From Emiliania huxleyi CCMP1516 (lineage: Eukaryota > Haptophyta > Isochrysidales > Noelaerhabdaceae), in the NCBI RefSeq assembly GCF_000372725.1, contig NW_005200881.1, positions 941,447 through 1,005,446 on the forward strand: a stretch of DNA of 64,000 nucleotides. Direction: 5' to 3'. The translations under genes and the position numbers were made by a program. Positions 54,605-63,398 of the stretch are shown here, piece after piece. The notes under the pieces were generated by a model. It was given only the letters and a program-made list of their open reading frames with translations, had not been told where the DNA came from and searched no databases. Position 1 is the first letter of the stretch. The number at the start of each line of letters is the position of its first letter.

Positions 54605-55160
54605 GCCTCAGCCAGTCTGCCGACGCCTCTGCCCGCGATCGCTCCGGCGAGGTGCGCAAAGGCCGCAAGGGTGCTTGAGCGCGCGACGGCGAGGGCGGCT
54701 CGGGGCTCAAATGGGCGCTGAGATTTTCTTTTTCTGCCTGTTCCGTGCCGAGAGGAGTTTTCTTTTAACATTCTTTTTCTTGTAGGTTAGGAGAATTTCG
54801 CAAACACGCAGGAACCAGGAGTTTCCGCTATATAGAGAGACCAACAACGTTACTTGGGAGGCGGTGGCGGTCCTATCCGGCTCCGCGCGCGAACCACACA
54901 GACGGGCAACCATTGGGCAGCAGGAGGCCGGGCAGTGGAGTGAACCTGCTAGCCGTCCTTGCGCTCGAGCGGCGAGGCCCACCACGACGGCGTGAGGAAT
55001 AGCTGATGCGCACCGAGCCGCGCGCCTGCGGCCGAGGCGGCAGGCGGGGGCCGGGGTGAGGGCCGCACTGGTGTCGTGCTGTGCACGGGGTGGCGCGCGC
55101 GGCGAGTTAACGTCCTCCGACAAGTGTAAAGCATCCCCACGAAGCGTGTGCGACCACGCG
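54605..55160. other. Intergenic region upstream of the myosin
   Basis: No gene seen; TTTTCTTTTT-type low complexity occurs near 54720-54785. It should contain the myosin promoter. Confidence 0.5.
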
Positions 55161-55690
55161 TTAGTTGCCAGTAGTCATAGAGGTTACGGCGTCGTCATTG
55201 GCGGGATCCCGCCGAGCGCGAGGATGGGGCGAATCCGCGTGGATTTGTATGTGCGGCGCTGCCAGGCGCGCCTTGTCATGGTGGCACACCGGTCGACTTG
55301 TTGTGCTTCCGCAGCCGCCGCCTCCGCCTCCTGCGCCGCTCTCACCTCCGCCTCTGCCGCAGCCGCCTCCGCCGTCGCCGCATGCTCCTTGAGGGCGCGC
55401 ACACACGCGGCGTGGCCCATCTCCCTGGCCAGCTGCAGCGCGGTCATGTCGTCCGCGCGCCGTCGTATCTGCTCCCACCCGTAGCAGGCGGAGCACGATA
55501 GCGGGGTGGCTGGAGATGGCGGCGTACATCAGCGCTGTTGCGCCATCGTTGTCCGGCTTGTTGATCTCCTCACGCTGAAGCAGCGACGCGACCACTCCCA
55601 GCCTTTGGTGGCGGTGCCCATCAGTGTCAGGCGACTTCTCTTCTGCAGGTTGGCATCTGGGCCATGGCTGCACCAGCAAGTCGTGTCAGG
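55161..55690 (-). pseudogene. Ankyrin-repeat protein remnant
   Basis: Ankyrin units are visible (GADANLQ-like near 55660; EINKPDNDGATALMYAAISS; AIVLRLL). After TTARG the frame shifts by one base near 55450 and continues MTALQLAREMGHAACVRALK, then an Ala/Glu coiled coil and a stop. No convincing start is present. It may be a fragment of a larger gene or a decayed copy; one extra G would explain the main break. Confidence 0.5.
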
Positions 55691-56216
55691 GCGACGCGCA
55701 ACCTGATGTGAGAAACAAGCCACGTTAGCTGCACGCCAAGTGCTCCAAGGTTGGTGTGTCCATTTGGGGGGGCATAACAATCGATAACAAACGCACTCGG
55801 AACGCCAGCAAGGATGCGTTTGCTGCTGATGAGGACGCACCCGAGAGAGAGAGCTCTATATAGGGAGAGGGAGCTGGGAGGGGGGGAGGGGGGAGAGGGT
55901 TAGCGGTTAGAGTCAGTGTACAGTGAGAGGGGTTCTCGAGGTTCTCGAGGTTCTGGAGTTTCATATCCTGATAAACTTTGGCCGCTTTGGGTATCCGGAT
56001 AGGAGGGACAGAGTCAGAGAGAGAGGAAGGTGGAGAGTCTTAGCGACCGAGAGCGTGCGGCGCACACGACGACCCGCACATGCATGTCTCGTCGGCGGGA
56101 ACGGGGAGTTGTATTACGCTCCGATCGATCAAGCAAAACCGGCAGATCACACAGATCTCACGCGCCAAACAGACGGTGCGGTCGTAGGTGCGCCAAGGCG
56201 CGCATACACGGGGTGC
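55691..56216. other. Intergenic spacer
   Basis: No gene seen. It contains a short (GGTTCTCGA)n repeat near 55930-55955 and G-rich sequence at 55860-55900. Confidence 0.5.
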
Positions 56217-56516
56217 TCAGAAGCAAAAATCTGGCAGATACGGGCAAATCTTCGCGTATGTTTCGTCCGCCTGCATGTCGCAGGGTGCCATCGGCGGAAT
56301 CGCTTCCCACATCTCGGTGAACTTTTTCCAGCCCTCATCCGCCTGCATTTTCGAAGGCGAGAGGCCAATCTTGGATGGGTCGAGCTTCTCGCCAGCCTCA
56401 CCTTGCAGGCCGAGCGCGCGGGCGCCCGACAGGGCCACCATGAGCACGACCGCCGCCGCCACGGCCACGAACAAGAGCTTTGACCACTTGCGGGGGGCGG
56501 GCACGTGGGTGATCAT
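56217..56516 (-). CDS. Small single-pass membrane or secreted protein
   Basis: A 99-codon ORF from ATG 56516 (MITHVPAPRKWSKLLFVAVA) with one hydrophobic helix (LLFVAVAAAVVLMVALSGA, about residues 14-32), a hydrophilic part and three Cys near the end (APCDMQADETYAKICPYLPDFCF region). Non-repetitive composition supports coding. Family unknown. Could be a signal-anchored lumenal protein. Confidence 0.5.
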   Translation of the reverse strand: MITHVPAPRKWSKLLFVAVAAAVVLMVALSGARALGLQGEAGEKLDPSKIGLSPSKMQADEGWKKFTEMWEAIPPMAPCDMQADETYAKICPYLPDFCF

Positions 56517-56948
56517 AGCTGCGGCACAGGGTCGCGGTGGTGTGGCTGCGTCGCTGGCGCAAACAACTGGAAGTTTGCCACTACTTTTACTCGTATAGGT
56601 TGTTTCGATGCACGACTTTACGGCCGACGATCCTATGAACAAGACGAATGCGTTTTCGCAAATTTCTTATCACTGTGTGTGACTGGTCGCCCCCGACCGA
56701 CACAGGTGGCGAGTGTACACGGCTGGTCTTCCGACTGGCCGTGTGAACTCACTTCTGTCTTCTCTATCTCGCCGGGGGAGATTTCGATAATCACACCGAT
56801 GAGCGATGTATATGCGCAAACACGCACAACCACAAGCGCAATCCAATCCTGCACGGATCTATTGCGGTACGGAATCTCTTCGGAATCTCTACGCTCTGGG
56901 GGGGCGCGGGGGCCCTAGAGGGTATCCATGCGGGGGGGGGGGAGATGG

Positions 56949-57047
56949 GGTCCGATGGCCGAAAGAAAGAAAGAAAACAGACAACCCAAGGGAGGGATGG
57001 GAGGACGGCACGCCGCCACCACACAGGGATTTTAAGGTCCGATGGCC
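56949..57047 (-). mobile_element. R1 element with target-site duplication
   Basis: The 76-base element 56961-57036 (GAAAGAAAG ... GGGATTTTAAG, inverted) is bracketed by GGTCCGATGGCC at 56949-56960 and 57036-57047. Exact flanking repeats show it moved as a unit. No coding capacity, so it depends on other machinery. Confidence 0.85.
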
Positions 57048-57337
57048 TGCCGCGATTTTTTGGAAGATTGTTTTCTTTCGGCGCGATTTTTCACTTGTTT
57101 TCAGGGAATTCGGCCATGCTATCACGCCTTGCGACAGCCTGTCGGCGCTGCTGACCGTGCCATGCTGCTCAACTGACCGCCTGCATAGCTCGCGGCCTTA
57201 GTCTTCAGCATTCAGTGACGACCTGATCGTACGGCCAGTAGGAAGGTGTCCTTCCAGCGCGTGCACGCTTCTGACGCAATGCGCGTCACAAACTGCCTCG
57301 GATTGGCTGCTGGCACTCTCGAGGCTATGCCTACACA

Positions 57338-57453
57338 GCCTCGCGCGCATGGGCAGTCAAGAGGGACCACGCACCTTCTCAGGACAGCACCAGTGCCTCT
57401 CTCTTGGACCGGCAAACTTGGTGGTCTCGTGTCACCAATGTGGGACCAGTGCG
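57338..57453 (+). repeat. Dispersed repeat R2, copy 2
   Basis: Matches 30076-30275 without the (AC)n insertion. Confidence 0.8.
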
Positions 57454-58080
57454 GCATCGGACGCGCCATCGACAGCTCTGAACTGCGCCTCACCACTGAC
57501 CGGGAAGGCCGCCAAGTGGGCCAGCACAGGTCGCACATTGTGGCAGCAGTCAGCAGTGCATGTCTGATAGCTAGCAGCAGCGTCAGGGTCTCGCAGGGTC
57601 GGATCGTGTCAAGCCTCTCGCCCGGCCGGCCGCGTGCAGACGTCGCCCTCGTCGGCCTGTCTGCTGTCTGGAGTGATCTGTCGGCGGTCAGTACGACCGA
57701 CCAGGTTGGAGGTTTCTGATGGTTGGAGGGTCTATCTGTGTGTACTCCTCGAGATCTCTCCAAATCTGCCCTCTGATCAACCGTGATCATTCGGGAAGTT
57801 GGTGCTCTGAGCGACTCTGAGCGCCGGAGCCCCGTTTCAATGGCGTTTCCGCACTGCTGCGCGGCGCACGGTGCCTCCGGGGGCCCCCGCGCCCCCCCAG
57901 AGTCTCTACGTCTCCTGTATTTCTCCTCAAAAGCACACGTTGTCTCTCGATTGATGCAGGACAAGAGTTACCGCATACCTGAGATACGGGTCCTATTCAC
58001 ACTTCTATTCACCTCTCCCACGAACGTCTTCGCGGTACGTCTCTGGCTAGATCTCGCACGGCCAAGCCCGGTCGCTCACG

Positions 58081-59340
58081 CTACCTCCGGGCCTGCACCT
58101 CCTCCGGCGACGCCCCGACGGCGGCCTCGAAGGCCTGGCTGTCGACGGCGCCCTCACAGATCACCGCAGCGACCACGGAGTCCGGGCCGAGCCCAAGGCT
58201 TTGCTGCAGCCCCGGCTGCGCGGCGGCGGCGAGGAGGGCGCCGATCCCGGCAACCGCCGAGTGCCCCGCCACCACGGCCGGCGAGTCGTCGGCGAGGAGC
58301 CTCATCGCGGGCTCGACGACAGCATCCGGCACCGCGACAAAGTCGTCGACGCCGGTCGCGAGGACTCTCCACGCCACTTCCGCCACCTCGGTGCAGTCCA
58401 GCCCGGTCTGTACCGTGCCAGCGTCGCTGTGAGGGGAGGCGGTCAGTGCACCCGCCTCCGCGGAGCACTGCAGGCAGTTGGCTTCGGTCGGCTCCACCGC
58501 GATGAAGCGAGGCCGCTCGGAGCCGAGTCGCTCCCACAGGTGCGCGCACATGCCCGCCGCGAAGCCGCCGACACCGGCGTTGATCAAGACGTGCGTCGGC
58601 ATCGACGGCGAAGGCTCGGACCGCAGCTGCTCGAGCATCTCTTCGGCGACCACCGTGTAGCCTTGGTATATGCGCGCTGGCACCGCCTCGTAACCTGGCC
58701 AAGACGTGTCCTGAACAACCTCCCAGCCGTGCTCCGCCGCGTCGGCAGCGCAGGCGCGGACGGAGGCGGCGTAGTCGCCCTCCACGCGCACCGTCTCGGC
58801 GCCGTACCGTCGAATCGTCGCCTCCGCCCCGGCGCTGACTCCGCCGTGGAGGTACACCAGCGAGCGGCACCCGGCCTGCTGCGCGCCCCACGCAACTCCG
58901 ATCCCGTGGTTGCCTGCAGACGCCGTCGCAATGACTGGCTTCGCCTCACCCTTCGCCGCCGCGGCCAGGGCGAGGTCCTATGGGCACGGCGACGATCGAG
59001 ATCAGGAGGAGACTGGGTTGAGAGTCTCTCCACTACAGCCTGCGCAGTCCTCGACGACGAGGCCTCCACCGAGCGGCTTGAAGCTGCCGAGGCCGAAACG
59101 CTGGCCCTCGTCCTTGACGTACACGCGGCCGACTCCCACGCGGGCCGCCATTGCTGGAAGAGACAGCAGCGGGGTCGGGGCGTAGGCTGGCCATGCCTTG
59201 ACGCGGCGGAACACCTCTGCGTGTCGCTCGAGTGAGATGGTGCTGGGTTGATACGTGGCAGCGGGCCCGGCCCGTGCCGAGTTGCGGAGATGCGTCACGG
59301 GCCATGATGAGGCACCGATAGGTGCGCGGCCGAGCTGCAT
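58081..59340 (-). CDS. Diaminopropionate ammonia-lyase-like PLP enzyme
   Basis: Exon 1 runs from ATG 59340 to about 59050 and carries FRRVKAWPAYAPTPLLSLPA and VKDEGQRFGLGSFKPLGG, whose Lys should bind PLP. Exon 2 (58977-58081, acceptor CCCATAG) has ASAGNHGIGVAWGAQQAG, VVQDTSWPGYEAVP, HVLINAGVGGFAAGM and RFIAVEPTEANCLQ, ending EEVQARR. Order and motifs match bacterial DpaL/YgeX, which breaks 2,3-diaminopropionate to pyruvate and ammonia. The bacterial TTDGNHG is ASAGNHG here, as in threonine dehydratases, so substrate could differ. The donor of the single intron is uncertain. Eukaryotic members are patchy, which suggests transfer. Confidence 0.8.
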
Positions 59341-59517
59341 TGGGGACCCGGCCGAGGAAGGCGGACGCGTCGACAGCGAGTGACTGTGGACAGAGGACAC
59401 AGACACTGGCCCAACCCAACCAACCTTCAACCTATTGCTTTGTGTATCTCGAGACCTCGAGAGAAGGCCGCCCGCAGGGCCCAAGTCAACTGGCTTTCTT
59501 TTGGCGGGCAACTCCGC

Positions 59518-59643
59518 CGCCAGTCCACAAAAGTGATCGGCGACCACGGGTGGCAGCTCGGCGAGCAGGGTCAGTGGTGCAAGCGCATGAACCTTGAACT
59601 TTCTACTCGCGTACCCATGATGATCCGCTCACCTTCTCACCCA
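59518..59643 (+). pseudogene. Sulfatase C-terminal fragment (iduronate-sulfatase type)
   Basis: GDHGWQLGEQGQWCKRMNLE and TRVPMMIRSP form the conserved metal-binding block of sulfatases such as iduronate-2-sulfatase. No upstream Cys/Ser-x-Pro-x-Arg active site or downstream C-terminus is nearby. It is either a stray exon of the next gene or a remnant. Confidence 0.55.
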
Positions 59644-59644
59644 G

Positions 59645-60314
59645 GCAGTCATGGGAAGAAGACGTCGACTCTACTGCGCCGGCTGTGGGCGCCGCCGGCT
59701 GCAGCTCGGGTTGCGCGCTCTGCTTCTACAAGGAGCATCGCTTGACTGGCCAGTACCGTTGCCTGATGGGTGACCTGAGACACCGCTGCGTCGCCCCGCC
59801 GCCTGGAAATCTCTCTCCGCAGCCGCCACCGCCACCGCCGTCGCCATCTCCACCAGTCCCTACGTCTTCGCCGCCGCCGCCATCGCCGTCGCCGCCGCCG
59901 CCATCGCCGTCGCCGCCGCCGCCATCGCCGTCGCCGCCGCCGCCATCGCCGCCGCCGCCGCTGCCATCGCCGCCGCCGCCGTCGCCGCCGTCGCCGCAGC
60001 CGCCTGCTGTGTCCCCTTCTGCGCTCGAGGCTACTGCTGTGGAGACGCTGTCGATCGCTGAGGCCGCTGAGGCCTTCCTTGCCGCGCATTTCACTGGCGC
60101 CGTCCCGGGGGCGGTGGACGCGGGCAGCCTGAAAGCTCGCCGTCGCGCCTCCCATATGGCTGCCATTGTTGGTGCCGTAATGGGCGGCGCTGCGGCGCTC
60201 TTGCTCGTGGTACTCGCGCGGCGGCGATTTGGACGGTTGGCCCTCTGCAGTCGACGCCGGGCGGGGTGCTTCGGGTCTGCGGACTGCGGCCCGTGCGGTG
60301 GGCAGGGGGGGTAG
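59645..60314 (+). CDS. Proline-rich single-pass membrane protein with GCALC motif
   Basis: Exon after acceptor CACCCAG at 59644: QSWEEDVDSTAPAVGAAGCS, then GCALCFYKEHRLTGQYRCL, a (Pro-Pro-Ser-Pro) block of about 70 residues, an acidic stretch (ALEATAVETLSIAEAAEAFL), a membrane helix (MAAIVGAVMGGAAALLLVVL) and an Arg/Cys-rich tail, ending with TAG. The Cys motif and the order resemble the juxtamembrane part of the pentapeptide protein at 10070-10313 (GCALCVYRQH...RCM). The 5' part of the gene is unclear; the sulfatase-like block lies just upstream in another frame. Confidence 0.55.
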
Positions 60315-60398
60315 TACATTTACTACGACTTCTATCGCCGACCGCGCACTCTTCGTACTCCCTTTTGTCTGTAGTAAGTAGTGCTAGCACAGGACCAA

Positions 60399-62365
60399 TT
60401 CAACGCGCGTGCCGATGGCGCGGCGCAGCCACGCTGGCCGCCTGCCGGAAGCGGTCCAGGTCGTCTGCAGCCGGCACAAAGAGGCTCGCGCCGGCGAAGG
60501 CGAAGCGCACCTGCTCGCACACCGAGCCGCATCAGGCGCTGCAGATTTCGGGTGCTCGACTTGCCCGCGCAGAGTGAGGGGGGCGCACCAGCCGGCCTCG
60601 AACCGGCGCCGCCCAAGCTGGGTGGTTTTCAAACCGGTCGTTTGTCACAACCCACGCGCCCGACGACGCCGCCAGCTGGATGGTGAAGAGGTCGTCGTCC
60701 GTCCCCGTCGGCGTCCACGCGACGCCCTCGCGTGCGTCGAGCGACTTGCCCCATGCGTCCGCGACGACGGTCTGCCAGTGCGTCTCTGAGAGCGTCACCA
60801 CCACGCGCGCCTCAACGACAGGCACAGGGCGGGGTGTGAGAGCAGCGCCAGCCGGCCTCGCGGCGGAGAGCGCCGCGCCACTCCTCGCCTCCGGGACGCC
60901 CTCACGTGCGAAGAATTCGACGCACGCGCGCAGCGCCGACGGGCGGAAGGAGCCGTCCTGGCGGAACCTGGCGGACGGGTCGAGCGGACGGGATGGGAGT
61001 GTGCACTGGTGCTAGAGTGTGCACTGGTGCTAGAGTGTGCACTGGTGCTAGAGTGTGCACTGGTGCTAGAGTGTGCACTGGTGCTAGAGTGTGCACTGGT
61101 GCTAGAGTGTGCACTGGTGCTAGAGTGTGCACTGGTGCTAGAGTGTGCACTGGTGCTAGAGTGTTGCATCCACAGGCGAGGCTGTCTCTGCAGCGCACCT
61201 CGCCACGTTTGCGCCGTCGACCACGAGCAGCACGCGCGGCGCTGCGCCGCCGCTGCGGCCGGCGGCCGAGCCTGCGAGCGACGCCTGCATCGCCGGCAGC
61301 GAGGTCAGCGCCAGGCGAGGCCCGCTCCCCGCCCCCCTCCTCGCCGCTCCGCCGCCGCCGCCGCCCCCCTCGCCCGGCGGAGCGTGCCGCCCGACGACGG
61401 TGCCGTCTACGCTGCGGGAGGAGAGGGAGGCGGCGGGAGAGGAGGCGACCGAAGACGCGGCGGAGGAGGCGGGAGGTGCCGCTGCGTGCCGCGCCGGCGG
61501 CCGCGCTGCCCCCGCCGACGCAGACCTCTGCGCTGCGCTGCGCTCACTAACCGCCTGGGCAAAACTGCGATCGCAGGGCGGCGGCGGCGGCGGCGGCGGC
61601 GGCATCAGTGGCGGCGGTGGCGGCTGTGGTGGCGGCTGCGGCCGCAGCGGCGTCGGCGGCGCGTCGCCCCCAAGCTGCAGGTGCGTCCCCCTCGCCGCCG
61701 CGCCGGAGCACGAGACAATCTGCCTCGCTCGCCGGGCCCTCTGCGGCGCCGCCCGCTCCGCCACTGTTGCGGCGCCATGCTTGGAGTACCAGACCCCTCC
61801 GCCGTGCTGCTGGTCCAGCTCGACCGCCCCAAGCTCGCGGGCCAGCGCCGCGTCGCTCTACCCGGCAACGGGCCGGCAACAGGCAGTAGTTAGGTGAGGC
61901 TGGTCCGAATGCGGGCGCGGGGCGGGTGTCTCGAGCGGGTCGCGTCTGGGGGCGGGCACTCACCTCTCCATCGTCACCGCCGCGGCGGAGGGCCGCCGCC
62001 CGCTCCTCTTCCTCGTGCAGCTGCCACGCCAGGGCGACGTCCGCATCGCAATCGATTGCCACACCAACGCCAACGCCACCCACCCGCGCAGCGACCAGCT
62101 GCAGCCTCCGCTCCTCTCCCTCAAACCGCCTTGCCAGCGCCTCGTCACCAGCCCGTATCCGCTCCGCCAGCGAAGTCTCCGCCTCCTCCGTTTGAAGCCG
62201 CTCCGCTAGCGCCGCGTCGTCGCTGCCGCCGCCGGCTCTAGCCTCCTCCTCCTCCCGCTGAAGCTGCCGGGCATACGCTTCGTCCTCTTCCCCCGCGGGA
62301 GCCGGCGGGTGGCGGCTCTGCTCTTCCTCCTGGAGGCGAAGAGCAAGCGCCAGGTCGTCGTCCAT
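60399..62365 (-). CDS. Regnase/Zc3h12a-like NYN-domain RNase with ubiquitin-interacting motifs
   Basis: Exon 1 starts at ATG 62365 (MDDDLALALRLQEEEQS) and holds four UIM-like helices (DDDLALALRLQEEE; DEAYARQLQREEEE; DDAALAERLQTEEA; DADVALAWQLHEEE). It ends at a GTGAGT donor (about 61966). A further unit (DAALARELGAVELDQQ) and a Pro/Ala linker follow. The NYN/PIN-like nuclease has VLLVVDGANVA (first Asp), RFRQDGSFRPSALRACVEFF, VVVTLSETHWQ, TGTDDDLFTIQLAASSG, WVVTNDRFENH and FAFAGASLFVPAADDL; TGA at about 60399. Regnases cleave mRNA stem-loops. The three Asp positions expected for Mg binding are present. UIMs suggest coupling to ubiquitin; that pairing is unusual. Confidence 0.7.
60511..60564 (-). 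other. 54-bp GC-AG intron in the Regnase-like gene
   Basis: Donor CGCGG/GCAAGT, acceptor GAGCAG/GTGCGC, phase 0. Splicing joins PPHSAR to VRFAFAGASLF. Confidence 0.7.
60811..60888 (-). other. 78-bp GC-AG intron in the Regnase-like gene
   Basis: Donor GGAG/GCGAGG, acceptor GTTGAG/GCGCGC. Splicing gives REGVPEARVVVTLSE. Both junctions read GAG/GCG. Confidence 0.7.
61006..61163. repeat. 18-bp minisatellite, about 9 copies, in an intron
   Basis: Near-perfect tandem units of GTGTGCACTGGTGCTAGA. On the Regnase gene strand each unit contains a TAG in one frame, and it lies between VVDGANVARCAAE and RFRQDGSFR, so it is intronic. Because 18 is a multiple of three, other frames stay open as artefact ORFs. 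Confidence 0.85.
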
Positions 62366-62411
62366 CCCGGAGCGAGCACAGAGACGAGCCTGCGGCCAAC
62401 ATCGGCAGGCC

Positions 62412-63398
62412 GTGAAGAATTTAAGAGCGAAGATAGCCGGCTTCTCTCACAGCACCGTTAAAATCCCTGTGTGGTGGCGGCGTGCCGTCCTCCCATCCCT
62501 CCCTTGGGTTGTCTGTTTTCTTTCTTTCTTTTCTTTTCTCACAGCACCGGCGCAAGACAGCGGCACGCACCTGGGGTCGAGAGAGGACGGGGACAATCGA
62601 GTGATAAAGCTGGAGGGGACCCCGGGCCTTGATACGAACGCGACATGGGAGGAGGAGATACCCGAGCAAAATAAGATCACGAAGGACGCGGTGAGAAAGA
62701 TGATGGAGAGACAGGAGAGGGAGCGACAGGAGGGGAGCCTCGGGGCGGATGAGACGTTGTTCCCAGAGGGGGCGCCCCAGAGACACATAAACTGGCAGAA
62801 AGAAGACTACGAGCTGTTTGTGGGACACGGATACGGGGCGAGCGCGATCAGAGTAGGGGAGCTACAGGAGGACCCCCTAACGCGCTTCTTGCTCCGATAC
62901 GACGAATTTGAGACGGGGGGAGAGCTGACGGACGGCAACGGGAAGCGAATTAAGATGGGAAAAGACAGCGAGCCGCTGCGGTCGGGGAAGGGACGAGCCC
63001 TGAACGTGAAAGTAGCGCAGACATGCCTCGCGTTGCACGTCTCACACCAGTTCACACACTTTGCAGCGACGGACGGAGGAAAGGACCATGAAGACAAAAT
63101 GGCGGAGGATGGAAAGCACGTGCCGAACCCTAGGGTGGCGTACGGCGTGTTCGAAGGACCGACACGATTCGGAAAGAGCGTCCCGGGAGACACACAGGTA
63201 AAGGATCCCAACGGAATCGGACCCTGTGAAGAAGGGGAGATACGGACAGCGTTTGGGGCGGGAATGTGGGGAGGAAAGCTGCCGAACATGTGGGAGCCGA
63301 TAGACGCGGAGATGTACGCGATACTCGCATACTTACGCAAAATGGCGGTAAAAAAAGTCCGTCGGTGGAATATGACAAACTGTGACACATTTCGTTGA
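62412..63398 (+). CDS. RNase H-like ORF, probably retroelement-derived
   Basis: Open frame of 328 codons; the start is a GTG and the first 40 codons are partly R1 element, so the real N-terminus is unknown. The C-terminal third has HFAATDGGKD (first catalytic Asp, TDG motif), RVAYGVFEG, TAFGAGMWGG and IDAEMYAILAYLRKMA (catalytic Glu), an RNase H layout with an insertion. The expected third Asp (TDS) is not seen before the TGA at 63398, so the domain is cut short. Codon use (many GGA, AAA, GAC) and lower GC differ from neighbouring genes. No reverse transcriptase motifs are visible upstream. Confidence 0.5.
   Translation: MKNLRAKIAGFSHSTVKIPVWWRRAVLPSLPWVVCFLSFFSFLTAPAQDSGTHLGSREDGDNRVIKLEGTPGLDTNATWEEEIPEQNKITKDAVRKMMERQERERQEGSLGADETLFPEGAPQRHINWQKEDYELFVGHGYGASAIRVGELQEDPLTRFLLRYDEFETGGELTDGNGKRIKMGKDSEPLRSGKGRALNVKVAQTCLALHVSHQFTHFAATDGGKDHEDKMAEDGKHVPNPRVAYGVFEGPTRFGKSVPGDTQVKDPNGIGPCEEGEIRTAFGAGMWGGKLPNMWEPIDAEMYAILAYLRKMAVKKVRRWNMTNCDTFR
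62445..62549 (+). mobile_element. R1 element with 13-bp target-site duplication
   Basis: The 79-base element 62458-62536 (TTAAAATCCC ... TTTCTTTTC tail) is bracketed by TCTCACAGCACCG at 62445-62457 and 62537-62549. It sits at the 5' edge of the RNase H-like ORF and about 80 bases upstream of the Regnase-like start. Confidence 0.9.

Larger units (their letters stand above)
56517..58080. other. Intergenic region with R1 and R2 repeats
   Basis: No supported gene; the long minus-strand ORF at 57212-57964 crosses an R2 repeat and shows no domain. Confidence 0.5.

Noticed and set aside
57212..57964. 250-codon minus-strand ORF
   Set aside because: Crosses an R2 repeat copy and lacks any recognisable domain or consistent composition.
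61009..61893. Plus-strand ORF with repeated ALVLEC
   Set aside because: Produced by the 18-bp minisatellite, antisense to the Regnase-like gene.
62445..62549. R1 at 62.5 kb as a precisely spliced introner
   Set aside because: The TTTTCTCACAG end looks like an acceptor, but no donor at the matching offset of the duplication restores the original sequence; splicing would leave extra bases.
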